The notes below the pieces were generated by a model. It searched no databases. It saw nothing but the letters and a program-made list of their open reading frames with translations, and was not told where the DNA came from. A program made the translations under genes and the position numbers. This document shows positions 51,687 to 64,000 of a stretch of DNA of 64,000 nt, in pieces. Position 1 is the first letter of the stretch. The number at the start of each line of letters is the position of its first letter. The DNA is from Acidobacteriota bacterium (GTDB taxonomy: Bacteria; Acidobacteriota; Terriglobia; Terriglobales; Acidobacteriaceae), in contig JAJXWA010000003.1 in assembly GCA_021781795.1 (NCBI GenBank), forward strand, positions 60,001-124,000, in the 5' to 3' direction.

Positions 51687-54377
51687 CTATTCCATATCCC
51701 GCCAGTTGGGGCCCGTGGCGAGGTGGACTTCTAGCGGCACGCTGAGCTGCACAACGCCTTCCATCTCCGCTCGCACCAGCGCTGCCACAGCCTCCGTCTC
51801 ATCCATCGGCGCCTCGAAGAGCAGTTCATCGTGCACCTGCAGGATCATGCGCGCCTTCAGCTTGCGCTCCGTGAGCTTGCGGTCGATGGAGATCATCGCC
51901 AGCTTGATGAGGTCGGCGGCGGTGCCCTGCAACGGCGTGTTCACAGCGGTGCGCTCGGCAAAGCCGCGCTGGTTGGGGTTGCGGCTTTCGAGATCGGGAA
52001 TAGGCCGCGTGCGGCCGAAGAGCGTGCGCGCGAAGCCCTGCGTGCGCGTCTCGGCCAGCGTGCGCTCGATGAAGGCCTTCACGCCCTGGTAGCGGGCGAA
52101 GTACCTGTCGATGTAGGCGCGGGCCTCGGCCTGCGGGATGCCGAGCTGCGCGGCGAGCCCGAAGGCGGAGATGCCATAGACGATGCCGAAGTTCACGGCT
52201 TTGGCGCGGTTGCGCGTCTCCTTGTCCATGGTCTCGGCGGGCACGCCGAAGACCTCGCTCGCTGTGATGGTGTGAATGTCTTTGCCAGTGCGGTAGGCGT
52301 CGACGAGCAGCGGGTCGGCGCTGAAGTGCGCGAGCAGGCGCAGCTCAATCTGCGAGTAGTCTGCTGAGAGCAGTTGTGTGCCCGGCGCGGCGGTGAAGGC
52401 GGCGCGAATCTGCCGGCCCAGCTCCGTGCGCGTGGGGATGTTCTGCAGGTTCGGGTTGATGGACGAGAGACGCCCGGTGGCCGTGGCCGCGGCCTGGAAG
52501 GTGGTGTGTACGCGCGAGTCGGCGTCGGCGAGCTGCGGCAGCGCGTCCACGTAAGTGGACTTGAGCTTGCTAAGCTGGCGGAACTCGAGCACCTGGCGCA
52601 CGACCTCGTGCTCCTCGGAGAGTTTTTCGAGCACGTCCTGCGCAGTGGAGACTGCCTTGGTCTTGCCGCGGCTGGGCGGCGGGGGCAGCCCCATCTCTTT
52701 GAAGAGCACTTCCCCGAGCTGCTTGGGCGAGTTGATGTTGAAGCGGCGGCCGGCGAGGGTGTAGACGCGCTCGGCGACGCGCTCGATGTCGCTGCTCAGT
52801 TGCTGCGAGAAGCTGCCGAGCATGGTCTTGTCGATGCGAACGCCGGCCTGCTCCATGCGGAAGAGCACGGGCGCGAGCGGCAGATCAATCTCGTGATAGA
52901 CGCGGCCCAGGCCGGCGGCTTCCACCTGCTTGAGCAGGGTGGGCGCAAGCGCATGAATGACCGCCGCGGCGCGTGCGTCCGTGGTGGGCGCGGGCTGGTT
53001 GTTGCGCGCGGCGACGTCGGCAAGCGACTGCGTGGCATGCGTGGGATTGAGCGCGTAGGAGAGCAGCAGCGTGTCTGTGATGGCGCCGCGCAACTCGACG
53101 TGGTGCGGACTGAGTGCGTGCATCGTCTGCTTCCAGTCATGCACCTGTTTGGGCACGGCGGCGTCTTCCAGCAGCGTACGCAGGCGCGGCGAGAGCGGAA
53201 GGCGCAAGGCGGTCTGCGGCTCGGCGCAGACGCCGATGTGCAGATTCTGCTGTGCCTCGGCCGCTTCGGCTGCTTCGAGCAGAGAGAGCGTGCGCGGCGG
53301 CTCGGGCTCATCGGTCTCTTCGGCGACAGGCGTGGACGCGAGAAACAGCGCGAAGCCGTGCTTCTTCGCAGCGTGGAAGAATGCGTCCTGCTCAGCTTCC
53401 GTCGGCGCGTCCAGTTCCTTCAACTCGGGCGCATCCGCAGCGGGTTCGAGATCGCGCAGCATGGAGGTGAACTCGAGCTCGGTGAAAAGCTGGCGGCAGG
53501 CCTCGAGATCCGGCGAGCGCGTCTCCATGGCGTGCAGGTCGAGATCGAGCGGCACGTGCGTGTCAATCGTGACAAGTTCTTTCGAGAGCAGCACGGCTTC
53601 GCGATTGTGCTGCAGCGACTCGCGGTAGGTCTTGCGCTTCACTTCTTCGGCGCGGTCCAGCACCGCCTCCACGCTGCCGAATTGCTGAATCAGTTCGACG
53701 CTGCCTTTGTCGCCGATGCCGGGGGCACCGGGAATGTTATCGACGGTATCGCCGCGCAGGGCCATCACGTCGATGACTTTCTCCGGCGGCACGCCGAGGG
53801 TCTCCGTCACCTTGGCGGGGTCGAGGATGAGGTTGTCCTTTTGCGGATTGAGGATGCGGATGTGCGGCGTGACGAGCTGCATCATGTCCTTGTCGCCGGA
53901 GACGATGAAGACCTCATGGTGGTGGTCGGCGGCCTGTCGGGCGAGGGTGCCGATGACGTCGTCGGCCTCGAAACCTTCGGCCGCAAGGATGGGAATGCGC
54001 AGCGCCTCGAGCGCGCGGCGGATGTAGGGAATCTGGCGGCGCAGGTCTTCGGGCATGGCTTCGCGGTTGGCCTTGTAGCCCTCGTAGGAGACCTCTTCAA
54101 AGGCCTGTACTTTGGAGTTCCACTTGCGCAGCGTGCCGAGGCTGCGGGCGCGCTCATCGCGAAAGACCTCGCCGCTCAGGTCGAAGACGGCTGCGAAGTA
54201 TTGCGGCGCGAAGTCCTGGCGCAGCTTCTTGACCATGTTGACAAAGACGTATGCCGCCGCCGTGGGCAGGCCGGACGAGGTGGACATGGGCCGGCTGCGC
54301 TGCATCGCGTGATAGGCGCGAAAGATGAACGACATGGCGTCGAGCAGATAGACGGGCGGCTTGGCTGGGCTTTGCAC
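51687..54377 (-). CDS. polA: DNA polymerase I
   Basis: 5'-nuclease domain 'IDVMALRGDTVDNIPGAPGIGDKG'; polymerase 'SADYSQIELRLLAHFS', 'NRAKAVNFGIVYGIS', 'QVHDELLFE'. GTG start at 54377 (MQSPAKPPVYLLDAMSFIFRAYHA). Confidence 0.96.
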   Translation of the reverse strand: MQSPAKPPVYLLDAMSFIFRAYHAMQRSRPMSTSSGLPTAAAYVFVNMVKKLRQDFAPQYFAAVFDLSGEVFRDERARSLGTLRKWNSKVQAFEEVSYEGYKANREAMPEDLRRQIPYIRRALEALRIPILAAEGFEADDVIGTLARQAADHHHEVFIVSGDKDMMQLVTPHIRILNPQKDNLILDPAKVTETLGVPPEKVIDVMALRGDTVDNIPGAPGIGDKGSVELIQQFGSVEAVLDRAEEVKRKTYRESLQHNREAVLLSKELVTIDTHVPLDLDLHAMETRSPDLEACRQLFTELEFTSMLRDLEPAADAPELKELDAPTEAEQDAFFHAAKKHGFALFLASTPVAEETDEPEPPRTLSLLEAAEAAEAQQNLHIGVCAEPQTALRLPLSPRLRTLLEDAAVPKQVHDWKQTMHALSPHHVELRGAITDTLLLSYALNPTHATQSLADVAARNNQPAPTTDARAAAVIHALAPTLLKQVEAAGLGRVYHEIDLPLAPVLFRMEQAGVRIDKTMLGSFSQQLSSDIERVAERVYTLAGRRFNINSPKQLGEVLFKEMGLPPPPSRGKTKAVSTAQDVLEKLSEEHEVVRQVLEFRQLSKLKSTYVDALPQLADADSRVHTTFQAAATATGRLSSINPNLQNIPTRTELGRQIRAAFTAAPGTQLLSADYSQIELRLLAHFSADPLLVDAYRTGKDIHTITASEVFGVPAETMDKETRNRAKAVNFGIVYGISAFGLAAQLGIPQAEARAYIDRYFARYQGVKAFIERTLAETRTQGFARTLFGRTRPIPDLESRNPNQRGFAERTAVNTPLQGTAADLIKLAMISIDRKLTERKLKARMILQVHDELLFEAPMDETEAVAALVRAEMEGVVQLSVPLEVHLATGPNWRDME

Positions 54378-54414
54378 GCCTCCGAGTCTATCAGCGAACG
54401 GCGTCGCAGACCGC

Positions 54415-55497
54415 TCAGTGGGTGAGGCTGTTGGCGATGGGGACCAGATGCATGTAGACGTCGCGCGGCATGTTGGTCTGCCAGTGGCTGGTGATGTGCG
54501 CGTAGAGGACAAAGGCGAAGAAGATGTAGGCAATGGCGGAGGTGACGGTCCCGGGCGTCAGTACGCGGCGGGTCCAGCGCCTGGCTGGATCGGGAGTGCG
54601 GCTTGGCGGCAGGCCGAGTTGCAGGGCATGTTCCGCGGGGCAGGCGGCGACACAGACCATGCAGGCGCTGCACTCGGCGGAGCGGATCTGGACGAGCTGG
54701 TCGACGGGCAGGCTGGCCGGGCAGACTTTGGCGCATTTGCCGCAGTCGATGCAGGCCGTCTCATCACGGCGAATCTTGACCGGGCTGAGCAGCGAGACGA
54801 GGCCCATGAGCGCGCCGTAGGGGCAAAGATAGCGGCACCAGAAGTTCTGGATGAGCGTGGAGAGAAGCACCAGCAGGCCAAGCACGGCGAGGCCGGTGAG
54901 GCTGATGTCGCGGAAGAAGTTGAGCATCTTTACGTCGGTGATAAGGCCATAGGGCGTGAACATGAAGCTTTGGAGCGCCTCGGCGGACATGGTGCCGATG
55001 AAGAAGGCGAAGAAGCCGAGCAGGAGGTACTTGAGGCCGCGGAGCGGGATATCGACCCAGTGGGGCAGATGGAGATTGCGGCCGTAGAATCGGCGGCCGA
55101 GCTTCCAGAGAGCCTCTGAGAATGTGCCGATGGGGCAAAGCCAGGCGCAGAAGGCCTTCTTGAGCAGCAGGCTCATGAGCAGAAAGGCCAGGAAGAGAAA
55201 CATGGCTGCCGGATGGATGACGGGGACGTGGCCGGTGAGGAAGAGGTACTTGGTGTTCATGAGGCCGGCGATGGGCAGCCAGCCTTCAACCCCAGCGGGG
55301 CGTGGAACATAGAGGGTCTGGCCGCCGTGCTCGTAGTAGCGGACCCAGAGGTAGAACTGCAGGCCGATCCATGCGTTGAGGGCCAGAAAGACGAGCTGGA
55401 CGATGCGGCGAGTCTTCTGGGAGCGATCGGGCAGGAGGCGGCGGATCAGCGGCTTTTTGTGGCTGGCGGGGAGCGGAACAGCGGTCTGCGTACTCAT
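54415..55497 (-). CDS. 4Fe-4S polyferredoxin-type membrane protein (NapH/CcoG/NosR-like)
   Basis: 'CAWLCPIG', 'CRYLCPYGALMG', 'CIDCGKCAKVCP', 'CSACMVCVAACP' with TM helices. Confidence 0.88.
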   Translation of the reverse strand: MSTQTAVPLPASHKKPLIRRLLPDRSQKTRRIVQLVFLALNAWIGLQFYLWVRYYEHGGQTLYVPRPAGVEGWLPIAGLMNTKYLFLTGHVPVIHPAAMFLFLAFLLMSLLLKKAFCAWLCPIGTFSEALWKLGRRFYGRNLHLPHWVDIPLRGLKYLLLGFFAFFIGTMSAEALQSFMFTPYGLITDVKMLNFFRDISLTGLAVLGLLVLLSTLIQNFWCRYLCPYGALMGLVSLLSPVKIRRDETACIDCGKCAKVCPASLPVDQLVQIRSAECSACMVCVAACPAEHALQLGLPPSRTPDPARRWTRRVLTPGTVTSAIAYIFFAFVLYAHITSHWQTNMPRDVYMHLVPIANSLTH

Positions 55498-55709
55498 CGC
55501 GATCTCATCCTTCCAAGCCACAGACTAGGAGGGCGACTACTTTCGGAACTATGACCTAAATCACTCGATGCACAAAAAAGTGGCGGGCTGTAAGATGCAG
55601 GAAATGAAGATTGGCCCCCAGCGGCGCAACTGAACCCGCAGATGTGGCAGCCAAGCAACAGAGGCACGCGCAGCGCCGTCTAACGATTGCAGATAGACCC
55701 CGGTGAGTG

Positions 55710-56939
55710 ATGATGAGACTTCTTCAATCCTCTTTGTACGCATGTTCGATTGTTGCCCTGAGCAGCGGCGCGCTTCTAACGGCGCAGCAGGCGGCGAGTG
55801 CGGCAGGCAAGGCGCCAGCGGCCGCGGCAGCCGCCCCCGCCGCAAAAGCCAAGCCGTTTGTCGTCTCACTGCCGCTGAGCGCATGGGACAAGCATGGCAA
55901 ACAGGTTCCTGACCTGGACCGCAACGACCTGACGCTGACCGATGAGGGGCAGGCACAGGTCATTCAAAGCCTGACGCACGACAACAGCCTCCCATTTCAG
56001 GTGGGACTGCTGGACGATACTGGCGCGAGCATGAAGGGGTATCTGGACTTTGCGCGTAAGGGCGGCGAGGCATTTGTGGATCAGATGCTGAAACCTGCGT
56101 CCGCGGGAACGTCGGCTGCAGATGCCGGATCGAAGCCCGCCGCAGAGAATGGCAATGAGGCCTTCCTGATCCACTTTGACCGCGAAGTGGAACTTCTGCA
56201 GGACTTCACCGCAGACCCGCAGAAGCTGCACACCGAGCTGGATGAGATGGGTCCATCGTCGAAGCAGCAGGATTCGAGCGAGGGGCCGGAGACGACGGAC
56301 AACCCTCGCACTGCGTCACATGGGGTTCCCGGGGGATCGACACTCTACGACGCGATTTATCTGGCCTCTGACGAGCTGATGAAAGACAAGCATGGCCGGA
56401 AGGCGCTCATCGTGATCTCAGATGGCCTGGACAAAGGCAGCAAGGAGACAATGAACGATGCGCTGGACGCTGCCGAGCGGGCGCATGTGATCATCTACAC
56501 GATTTTTCTGCAGAGCAACCAGGCACAGAAGAATCCCCTGCAGAACCCCGGACGACGCGGAGGACCTGGCTATCCCGGCGGGTATCCGGGAGGCGGCTAT
56601 CCGGGAGGTTATCCAGGTGGCGGCGGCTATCCGGGGAATCCGCCACAGACCCGCCAGCCGAGCCAGCCCACCGGCCTGGAGGCCGATGGACGCAAGATCA
56701 TGCAGCGCATGTCGCAGCGGACGGGAGCCCTGTACTTTGATGCCAAACGCAAGGAGGACCTGCCGGAGATCTACGGCATCATCGCCAAAGATCTGCAGGG
56801 GCTTTACACGATCACGTACACGCCGAGCAAGATTGACAGCGATGGCACCTTTCACAAGGTGGTGTTGAAGACAAGCAAGAAGGATATGGACCTGACGTTG
56901 CCCGAGGGATACTTTGCGCCGGGAGGGGATTCGGAGTAG
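55710..56939 (+). CDS. VWFA-related Acidobacterial-type domain protein
   Basis: Signal peptide; 'VVSLPLSAWDKHGKQVPDLDRNDLTLTDEGQAQVIQSL' and 'LLDDTGASM' characteristic of the VWFA-related family. Confidence 0.85.
   Translation: MMRLLQSSLYACSIVALSSGALLTAQQAASAAGKAPAAAAAAPAAKAKPFVVSLPLSAWDKHGKQVPDLDRNDLTLTDEGQAQVIQSLTHDNSLPFQVGLLDDTGASMKGYLDFARKGGEAFVDQMLKPASAGTSAADAGSKPAAENGNEAFLIHFDREVELLQDFTADPQKLHTELDEMGPSSKQQDSSEGPETTDNPRTASHGVPGGSTLYDAIYLASDELMKDKHGRKALIVISDGLDKGSKETMNDALDAAERAHVIIYTIFLQSNQAQKNPLQNPGRRGGPGYPGGYPGGGYPGGYPGGGGYPGNPPQTRQPSQPTGLEADGRKIMQRMSQRTGALYFDAKRKEDLPEIYGIIAKDLQGLYTITYTPSKIDSDGTFHKVVLKTSKKDMDLTLPEGYFAPGGDSE
56568..56640 (+). repeat. In-frame Gly/Tyr/Pro-rich tandem repeat inside the VWFA protein
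   Basis: GYPGGYPGGGYPGGYPGGGGYPG encoded by repeated 'ggctatccgggagg' units. Confidence 0.85.
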
Positions 56940-56969
56940 GTCCTTGCCCGCGACAGGAAGGCCTTGATG

Positions 56970-57004
56970 CAACAGGGGCGCGACCGATGGCCGCGCCCCT
57001 GTTG
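56970..57004. terminator. Bidirectional terminator hairpin
   Basis: CAACAGGGGCGCG-accgatggc-CGCGCCCCTGTTG between convergent genes. Confidence 0.85.
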
Positions 57005-57021
57005 TTTCTGCGCTGAATGGA

Positions 57022-59772
<2,751 letters not shown>

Positions 59773-60072
59773 GGAAAAGAGCCTCCGCGTGTGGATTTCC
59801 GCAAGGCAGCGCCCATGCAAGGGTGGCGGCAGGTTGGCTCAACCGGGCTGCTGGAGAACAAAGACAGGCCGAGCGCGTGCAGTCATCCAGACACTTCGAC
59901 TGCGCCTTACGGCGTGCGCGATTCGCAAGTACAAATAGCGCCGCAAGTATACACTTGCCTGTGCCGCTCGTCACAGGGCCTGAGCGCGGGGCTCTTGATG
60001 CAGCGACAACGCACGGTCTAACTTCTATCGTTTCTGAGAAATTCACGCAGAATCGCGCAGCGCGAGCAATGG

Positions 60073-60417
60073 TCAGGCTGCGACGGGGTTACAGCGCGAC
60101 TGGTCCGCGTCGGGGTCGTGGTGGAAGAGAATTCCATCCAATCCGACAAGGGCCAGGATTCCGGCAACCCGCGGAGCGGCGTGCGTAATCACAAATTGAG
60201 TCCCTGCTTTCTGGGCGAGGCGATACAGGGCAATCAGCGCGGCAATGCCGGCGGCATCAATTCGGGTGACATTGCGCAGGTCGAGGGTGACGCTCTGGCG
60301 ATCGAGGACCGCGCCTACGCGCTCCAGGAGGCACTGTTCCTGCCCCCGCACCAGCTCATGCGGCTCGCAAGGGGTCATTACAATCGCCTTCTCTGCATGA
60401 GGAAAGTTGTTTGTCAT
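60073..60417 (-). CDS. STAS-domain (anti-sigma factor antagonist-like) protein
   Basis: 'QSVTLDLRNVTRIDAAGIAALIALYRLAQKAGTQFVITHAAPRVAGILALVGLDGIL'. Confidence 0.82.
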   Translation of the reverse strand: MTNNFPHAEKAIVMTPCEPHELVRGQEQCLLERVGAVLDRQSVTLDLRNVTRIDAAGIAALIALYRLAQKAGTQFVITHAAPRVAGILALVGLDGILFHHDPDADQSRCNPVAA

Positions 60418-60576
60418 GGCCATACCTCCTGCGGGTCCTGCCACTCATCTGCGGCCTGCCTGTGTGCTGATCCGCGTGCGGGCTTCGTATTTTAAGACGT
60501 ACGTAGCGGACGCCGGGATTACAGCGCATCCTGCTTGAACTGTCTTTTACTCCGAACTGCCGGAACCGAAGCCACT

Positions 60577-61785
60577 ATGTTCCAATACGCAGAAGGCGCA
60601 CTGAAAAGTTCCATGCAGGATTTTGCAAACAGACCCGTTGGTGAGCCGGCGCAGACCGTTCCTTCACTGGAGCGTGTGCGTCAGCTGGCGATTGAGTGCG
60701 GCTTCTCTGATGCGGGCGTAGTGGCCTTACCGCACGCGGAAGAGCGAAGAGATGCTGCGCGCTATCGCGAGTGGATCGAAGCGGGCCGTGCGGCGACGAT
60801 GCAGTATCTCGAACGGCGTTCAGAGGAGGGCGAGCTTCTTCGCGCGCGCGTTGCGGTTCCCTTTCCATGGGCGCGGTCGGTCCTCGTGTGCTTTGCGTCC
60901 TACCACTCGCACCTACCGCGTTCGATCGACGCTTCACCGGATGGCGCTGCGTGGATTGCGCGTTACGCGTGGAGCCAGACGACAAACGACGCGGGCCAGA
61001 AGCGCCCGAGCGACTACCACAAGGTGCTGCTGAAAAGGCTGCACGCTCTGGAAGCGAAGCTGCGATCGGAGCATGGCGACTTCACAGCGCGCGCGTATGT
61101 GGATACGGGTCCACTGGTAGAGCGATCGCTGGCGGCGGCGGCAGGGATTGGTTGGGTGGGAAAGAACACTTGCGTGATTCATCCACGCCTGGGGTCGTTT
61201 GGTTTTCTTGCGGTGCTGGTGACGGACTTAGCTGTAGAGGAAAGCAATGGGCATCTGACTGTGCCGGACCGGTGCGGACACTGTCGCCGGTGCCTCGATG
61301 CATGCCCTACGGCGGCGCTCACCGAGCCGTATCAGATGGACGCGGCGCGCTGCATCGCGTATCTGACGATTGAACATCGGGGCCCCATCTCCGCCGAACT
61401 GATGGAAGGCATGGGCCGACAGATTTTTGGCTGCGATATTTGCCAGGATGTGTGCCCGTGGAATCGCAAGGCTCCCGTTGCAGTGGACGGCGACCTTGAA
61501 CCGCGCGCAGAACTTGTGAACCCGGCGCTGCAGCAACTGGCCGCGATGGATGAAGCGGCCTTCGAGGCGGCCTTCAACGGATCGCCTGTGCGGCGCGCGC
61601 GTTTCGATGGCTTCCGCAGAAATGTCGCTGTCGCCATCGGCAACAGCGGAGCGATGGAACTCGGCGGTGCCCTGCGAGCGTGGGAAGATGCAGCCGATGC
61701 GGGGCTTCGTGCAGCGGCGCGATGGGCGCTGACGCGGCTCGGAGTCAGGCGGGGTGAAGATGAAGCGGAACAGTCGGCCCGTTAA
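60577..61785 (+). CDS. queG: Epoxyqueuosine reductase
   Basis: 'DTGPLVERSLAAAAGIGWVGKNTCVIHPRLGSFGFLAVL', 'CGHCRRCLDACPTAAL', 'CDICQDVCPWN'. Confidence 0.95.
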   Translation: MFQYAEGALKSSMQDFANRPVGEPAQTVPSLERVRQLAIECGFSDAGVVALPHAEERRDAARYREWIEAGRAATMQYLERRSEEGELLRARVAVPFPWARSVLVCFASYHSHLPRSIDASPDGAAWIARYAWSQTTNDAGQKRPSDYHKVLLKRLHALEAKLRSEHGDFTARAYVDTGPLVERSLAAAAGIGWVGKNTCVIHPRLGSFGFLAVLVTDLAVEESNGHLTVPDRCGHCRRCLDACPTAALTEPYQMDAARCIAYLTIEHRGPISAELMEGMGRQIFGCDICQDVCPWNRKAPVAVDGDLEPRAELVNPALQQLAAMDEAAFEAAFNGSPVRRARFDGFRRNVAVAIGNSGAMELGGALRAWEDAADAGLRAAARWALTRLGVRRGEDEAEQSAR

Positions 61786-61791
61786 CGCGCA

Positions 61792-61998
61792 TCACGCGAC
61801 GCGCATCACGTTGACCGCGCTGAGACCCTTGGGACCCTGCTGGCATTCGAACTCAACGGCTTCGCCCTCATTCAGCGTCTTGTATCCATTCTCCTGAATG
61901 GCGGAGAAATGGACGAAGACATCCTCGCCGCTTGACCGTTGAATGAATCCGTATCCCTTGGCTCCGTTGAACCACTTCACGATGCCCTGTTCCTTCAT
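61792..61998 (-). CDS. Cold-shock protein (CspA family)
   Basis: '[30 protein letters not shown]'. Confidence 0.97.
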   Translation of the reverse strand: MKEQGIVKWFNGAKGYGFIQRSSGEDVFVHFSAIQENGYKTLNEGEAVEFECQQGPKGLSAVNVMRVA

Positions 61999-62414
61999 TC
62001 TGTGTCTCCTTGCCGAATATTTCCCGTTCTTTCCAAGCCGGCCAGGGGGCCAGAAACACTACAGGCCGCCAGAACGCAACAATCTCGCGCCGCGGCAGCC
62101 CGATGTTCCAGAACCTGAGAGTTTGCGCTTCCCTGCCAACTGAACATCCAAAACGTACAGCCTTCCTGCCTGAATCCACGACTCGTTTAACACGAACCTT
62201 GCTTCTGTTATGGCAGGAATTGCATGAGGAAGCAATAAGAAAATGGAGCGCAGTCATGTGGAAGAAGGAACCGGCTATGGGTGCCGCGCAGCGACGGCAG
62301 GCCGCGATGCGGCAAGGTCGAGCGTCTATCCTAGAGAGAGATGGACTGCCGACCGGTGGGCGTTGTCTGCGATTTGATTGATGATGCGCGACGCGATACG
62401 GAGCAGGCCGAGGA

Positions 62415-63335
62415 TTGTGTCGCATTGTGAACAGCGCCGATGAAATCAAGACTGTGAGCGAGACGAGGCCGGCGAACAAGTCAACCGCCGCCGAGACGGT
62501 CGTGCAGTCGAAGTGGTATCGCTGGCGGCATGACGGCTCTGCGCTGGCCCGCTACCTGCTGGACAGCGAAGTGCATACGTTTGCCTTCAGCGTAGCAGCG
62601 AATGCGATTCTGTCGTTTATCCCTTTCATTGTGCTGCTGTATACGATTGCGCTGTCGGTGTTTCACTCAGCGGCGATGGCCGATGCGGTGAGCCAGATGG
62701 TGTACTACTTCTTCCCGTCGAACCAGGACTGGATTGCGAAGAACCTGGTTCTTGCCGCGCCACGACACGGAGTGCAGCTTATGTCGCTGCTGATGATTCT
62801 GATCTCGTGCACGGGCATCTTTCTGCCGCTGGAAGTGGCGCTGAACCAGGCGTGGGGCGTGGCGAAGAGCCGCAACTATCTACTGAACCAGGTGGTGGCG
62901 TTTGGCCTGGCGATCCTGATGGTGGCACTGGGGATGACCAGCGTTCTGCTGAGCACGTGGCAGCGGGAGGTGACGGCCTTCCTCTTCTTCCACCATACGG
63001 AGAACTTTGTGTACAGCGGCGTGAGCTACCTTTGGCTGACGCTGTGCACGGGCGTGGCCAGCATCCTGTTCTTCTTTTCGATCTACTGGCTGCTGCCAAA
63101 CCGCAAGGTGCCACCGCTGCCCGTGATGCGAACGGCGGTGATCACTGGGCTGGTATGGCTGGGCTCAAAGTATCTCTTCGTCGCGGTGCTTCCTCATCTT
63201 GACCTGAAGGCGCTTTACGGCCCGTTCTACGTGTCGGTGGGGCTGCTGTTCTGGGCGTACATCTCCGGGCTGATCCTGTTTGCGGGGGCGCAGTTCAGCG
63301 TGGCGCGGCTGAACGGGCACAAGCGCTCTGTCTAA
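62415..63335 (+). CDS. YihY/BrkB family membrane protein
   Basis: 'FAFSVAANAILSFIPFIVLLYTIAL', 'YWLLPNRKVP', 'GLVWLGSKYLF'; TTG (62415) or GTG (62427) start. Confidence 0.87.
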   Translation: MCRIVNSADEIKTVSETRPANKSTAAETVVQSKWYRWRHDGSALARYLLDSEVHTFAFSVAANAILSFIPFIVLLYTIALSVFHSAAMADAVSQMVYYFFPSNQDWIAKNLVLAAPRHGVQLMSLLMILISCTGIFLPLEVALNQAWGVAKSRNYLLNQVVAFGLAILMVALGMTSVLLSTWQREVTAFLFFHHTENFVYSGVSYLWLTLCTGVASILFFFSIYWLLPNRKVPPLPVMRTAVITGLVWLGSKYLFVAVLPHLDLKALYGPFYVSVGLLFWAYISGLILFAGAQFSVARLNGHKRSV

Positions 63336-64000
63336 AATCTAAGCTCAAGATTGCATTGAACTTGCGTGAAGGGCGGCTGCCGGAAGGCGAAGCCGAAGCG
63401 AAACCGGCTGCGCGAAAATATCTAATGAAAATGTGGAAAAGTGCAAATAAATTTAGAGGGGTATTTGTTTTTCTCTCCGTAAGCCGTTTGTTTGCAACGA
63501 GGGCGTGAGGACGGCACGCTAAAGCGAAGATACGGCGTAGGATACGGGGGGCGGGGGTATTTTCCGGGGGTATAGACCGGGGCGCGGCTGACTTGGTCGC
63601 GTGGAGGGTACGAGTGCGGGAGGCGATTGGCAGGTGCATGGAGGCGAAGCTGGTCGGCATGGCGCGGGTCACTCCTGAAAGAAAAATGCCTGAGACGCGG
63701 GCCGGTGGGCGCGGATCTCAGGCTGATGTACTTAGTATGCGTGTTTGGCGGAAGTAACCTGCAAAACGGTGGAAGTTTTTTGTGTAGTGGAATGAGTGAG
63801 TTAGAAAGAAGTTTTGGACATGGGGGCTTGACGGGGCGGGCGGGGTAGCGGAGCGAGCGGAGTTCGCGGGGCTAGCAGGTAGCGGGGTAGGGATGGTGCT
63901 TTCCCACCCAAGTCGCCTGCTGCGCAGACGCCTTGGATGGGCCACCTGGCAGATAGCAATACCATGGAGTTCCGGGGCTTGTCTCCATTGCCGAACAATG

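Noticed and set aside
52374-54425. 683-aa plus-strand ORF opposite polA
   Set aside because: Shadow ORF antisense to well-conserved DNA polymerase I.
63411-63475. Possible replication-origin-like A/T-rich patch with TGTGGAAAA resembling a DnaA box
   Set aside because: Only one imperfect box, no cluster, no dnaA/dnaN nearby.
63295-63672. 125-aa minus-strand ORF at the right end
   Set aside because: Overlaps the YihY 3' end; Arg/Ser/Ala-rich translation without domains or a ribosome-binding site.

Overview
The window is about 64 kb of a GC-rich bacterial chromosome. Gene content is Acidobacteriota-like: a VWFA-related Acidobacterial-type protein, tandem beta-propeller lipoproteins, secreted GH42/GH3 enzymes and MqnD. 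It is mostly densely packed housekeeping and metabolic genes: guaA, pyrH, ftsB-like, phosphohexomutase, cutA, mqnD, hemW, malic enzyme, mtnA, mscL, ccmE-ccmA-ybaK-ccmB, dnaJ-hspR, dnaK, polA, ppdK, queG and csp. I found no rRNA, tRNA, CRISPR array, transposase, integrase or phage module, and no clear defence island. The most notable observations are: (1) a family-2 glycosyltransferase with two lesions, a 1-nt slip in a G6 tract and an in-frame TGA; (2) a ccmE-ccmA-ybaK-ccmB operon with 4-nt overlaps, a Cys-type (CxxxY) CcmE and a perfect TGTGA-N6-TCACA palindrome upstream; (3) an HspR-like regulator beside dnaJ and a HAIR-like site upstream of the distant dnaK; (4) a GGDEF protein with a GNDEF active site but an intact RxxD I-site; (5) a CsoR/RcnR-family repressor divergent from a porin with a G/C-tract operator between them; (6) a TSUP permease whose N-terminus has no canonical start codon; and (7) three tandem beta-propeller lipoproteins. 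None of these alone amounts to a demonstrated new system. All functional claims come from reading the sequence and family knowledge; no database search was run.
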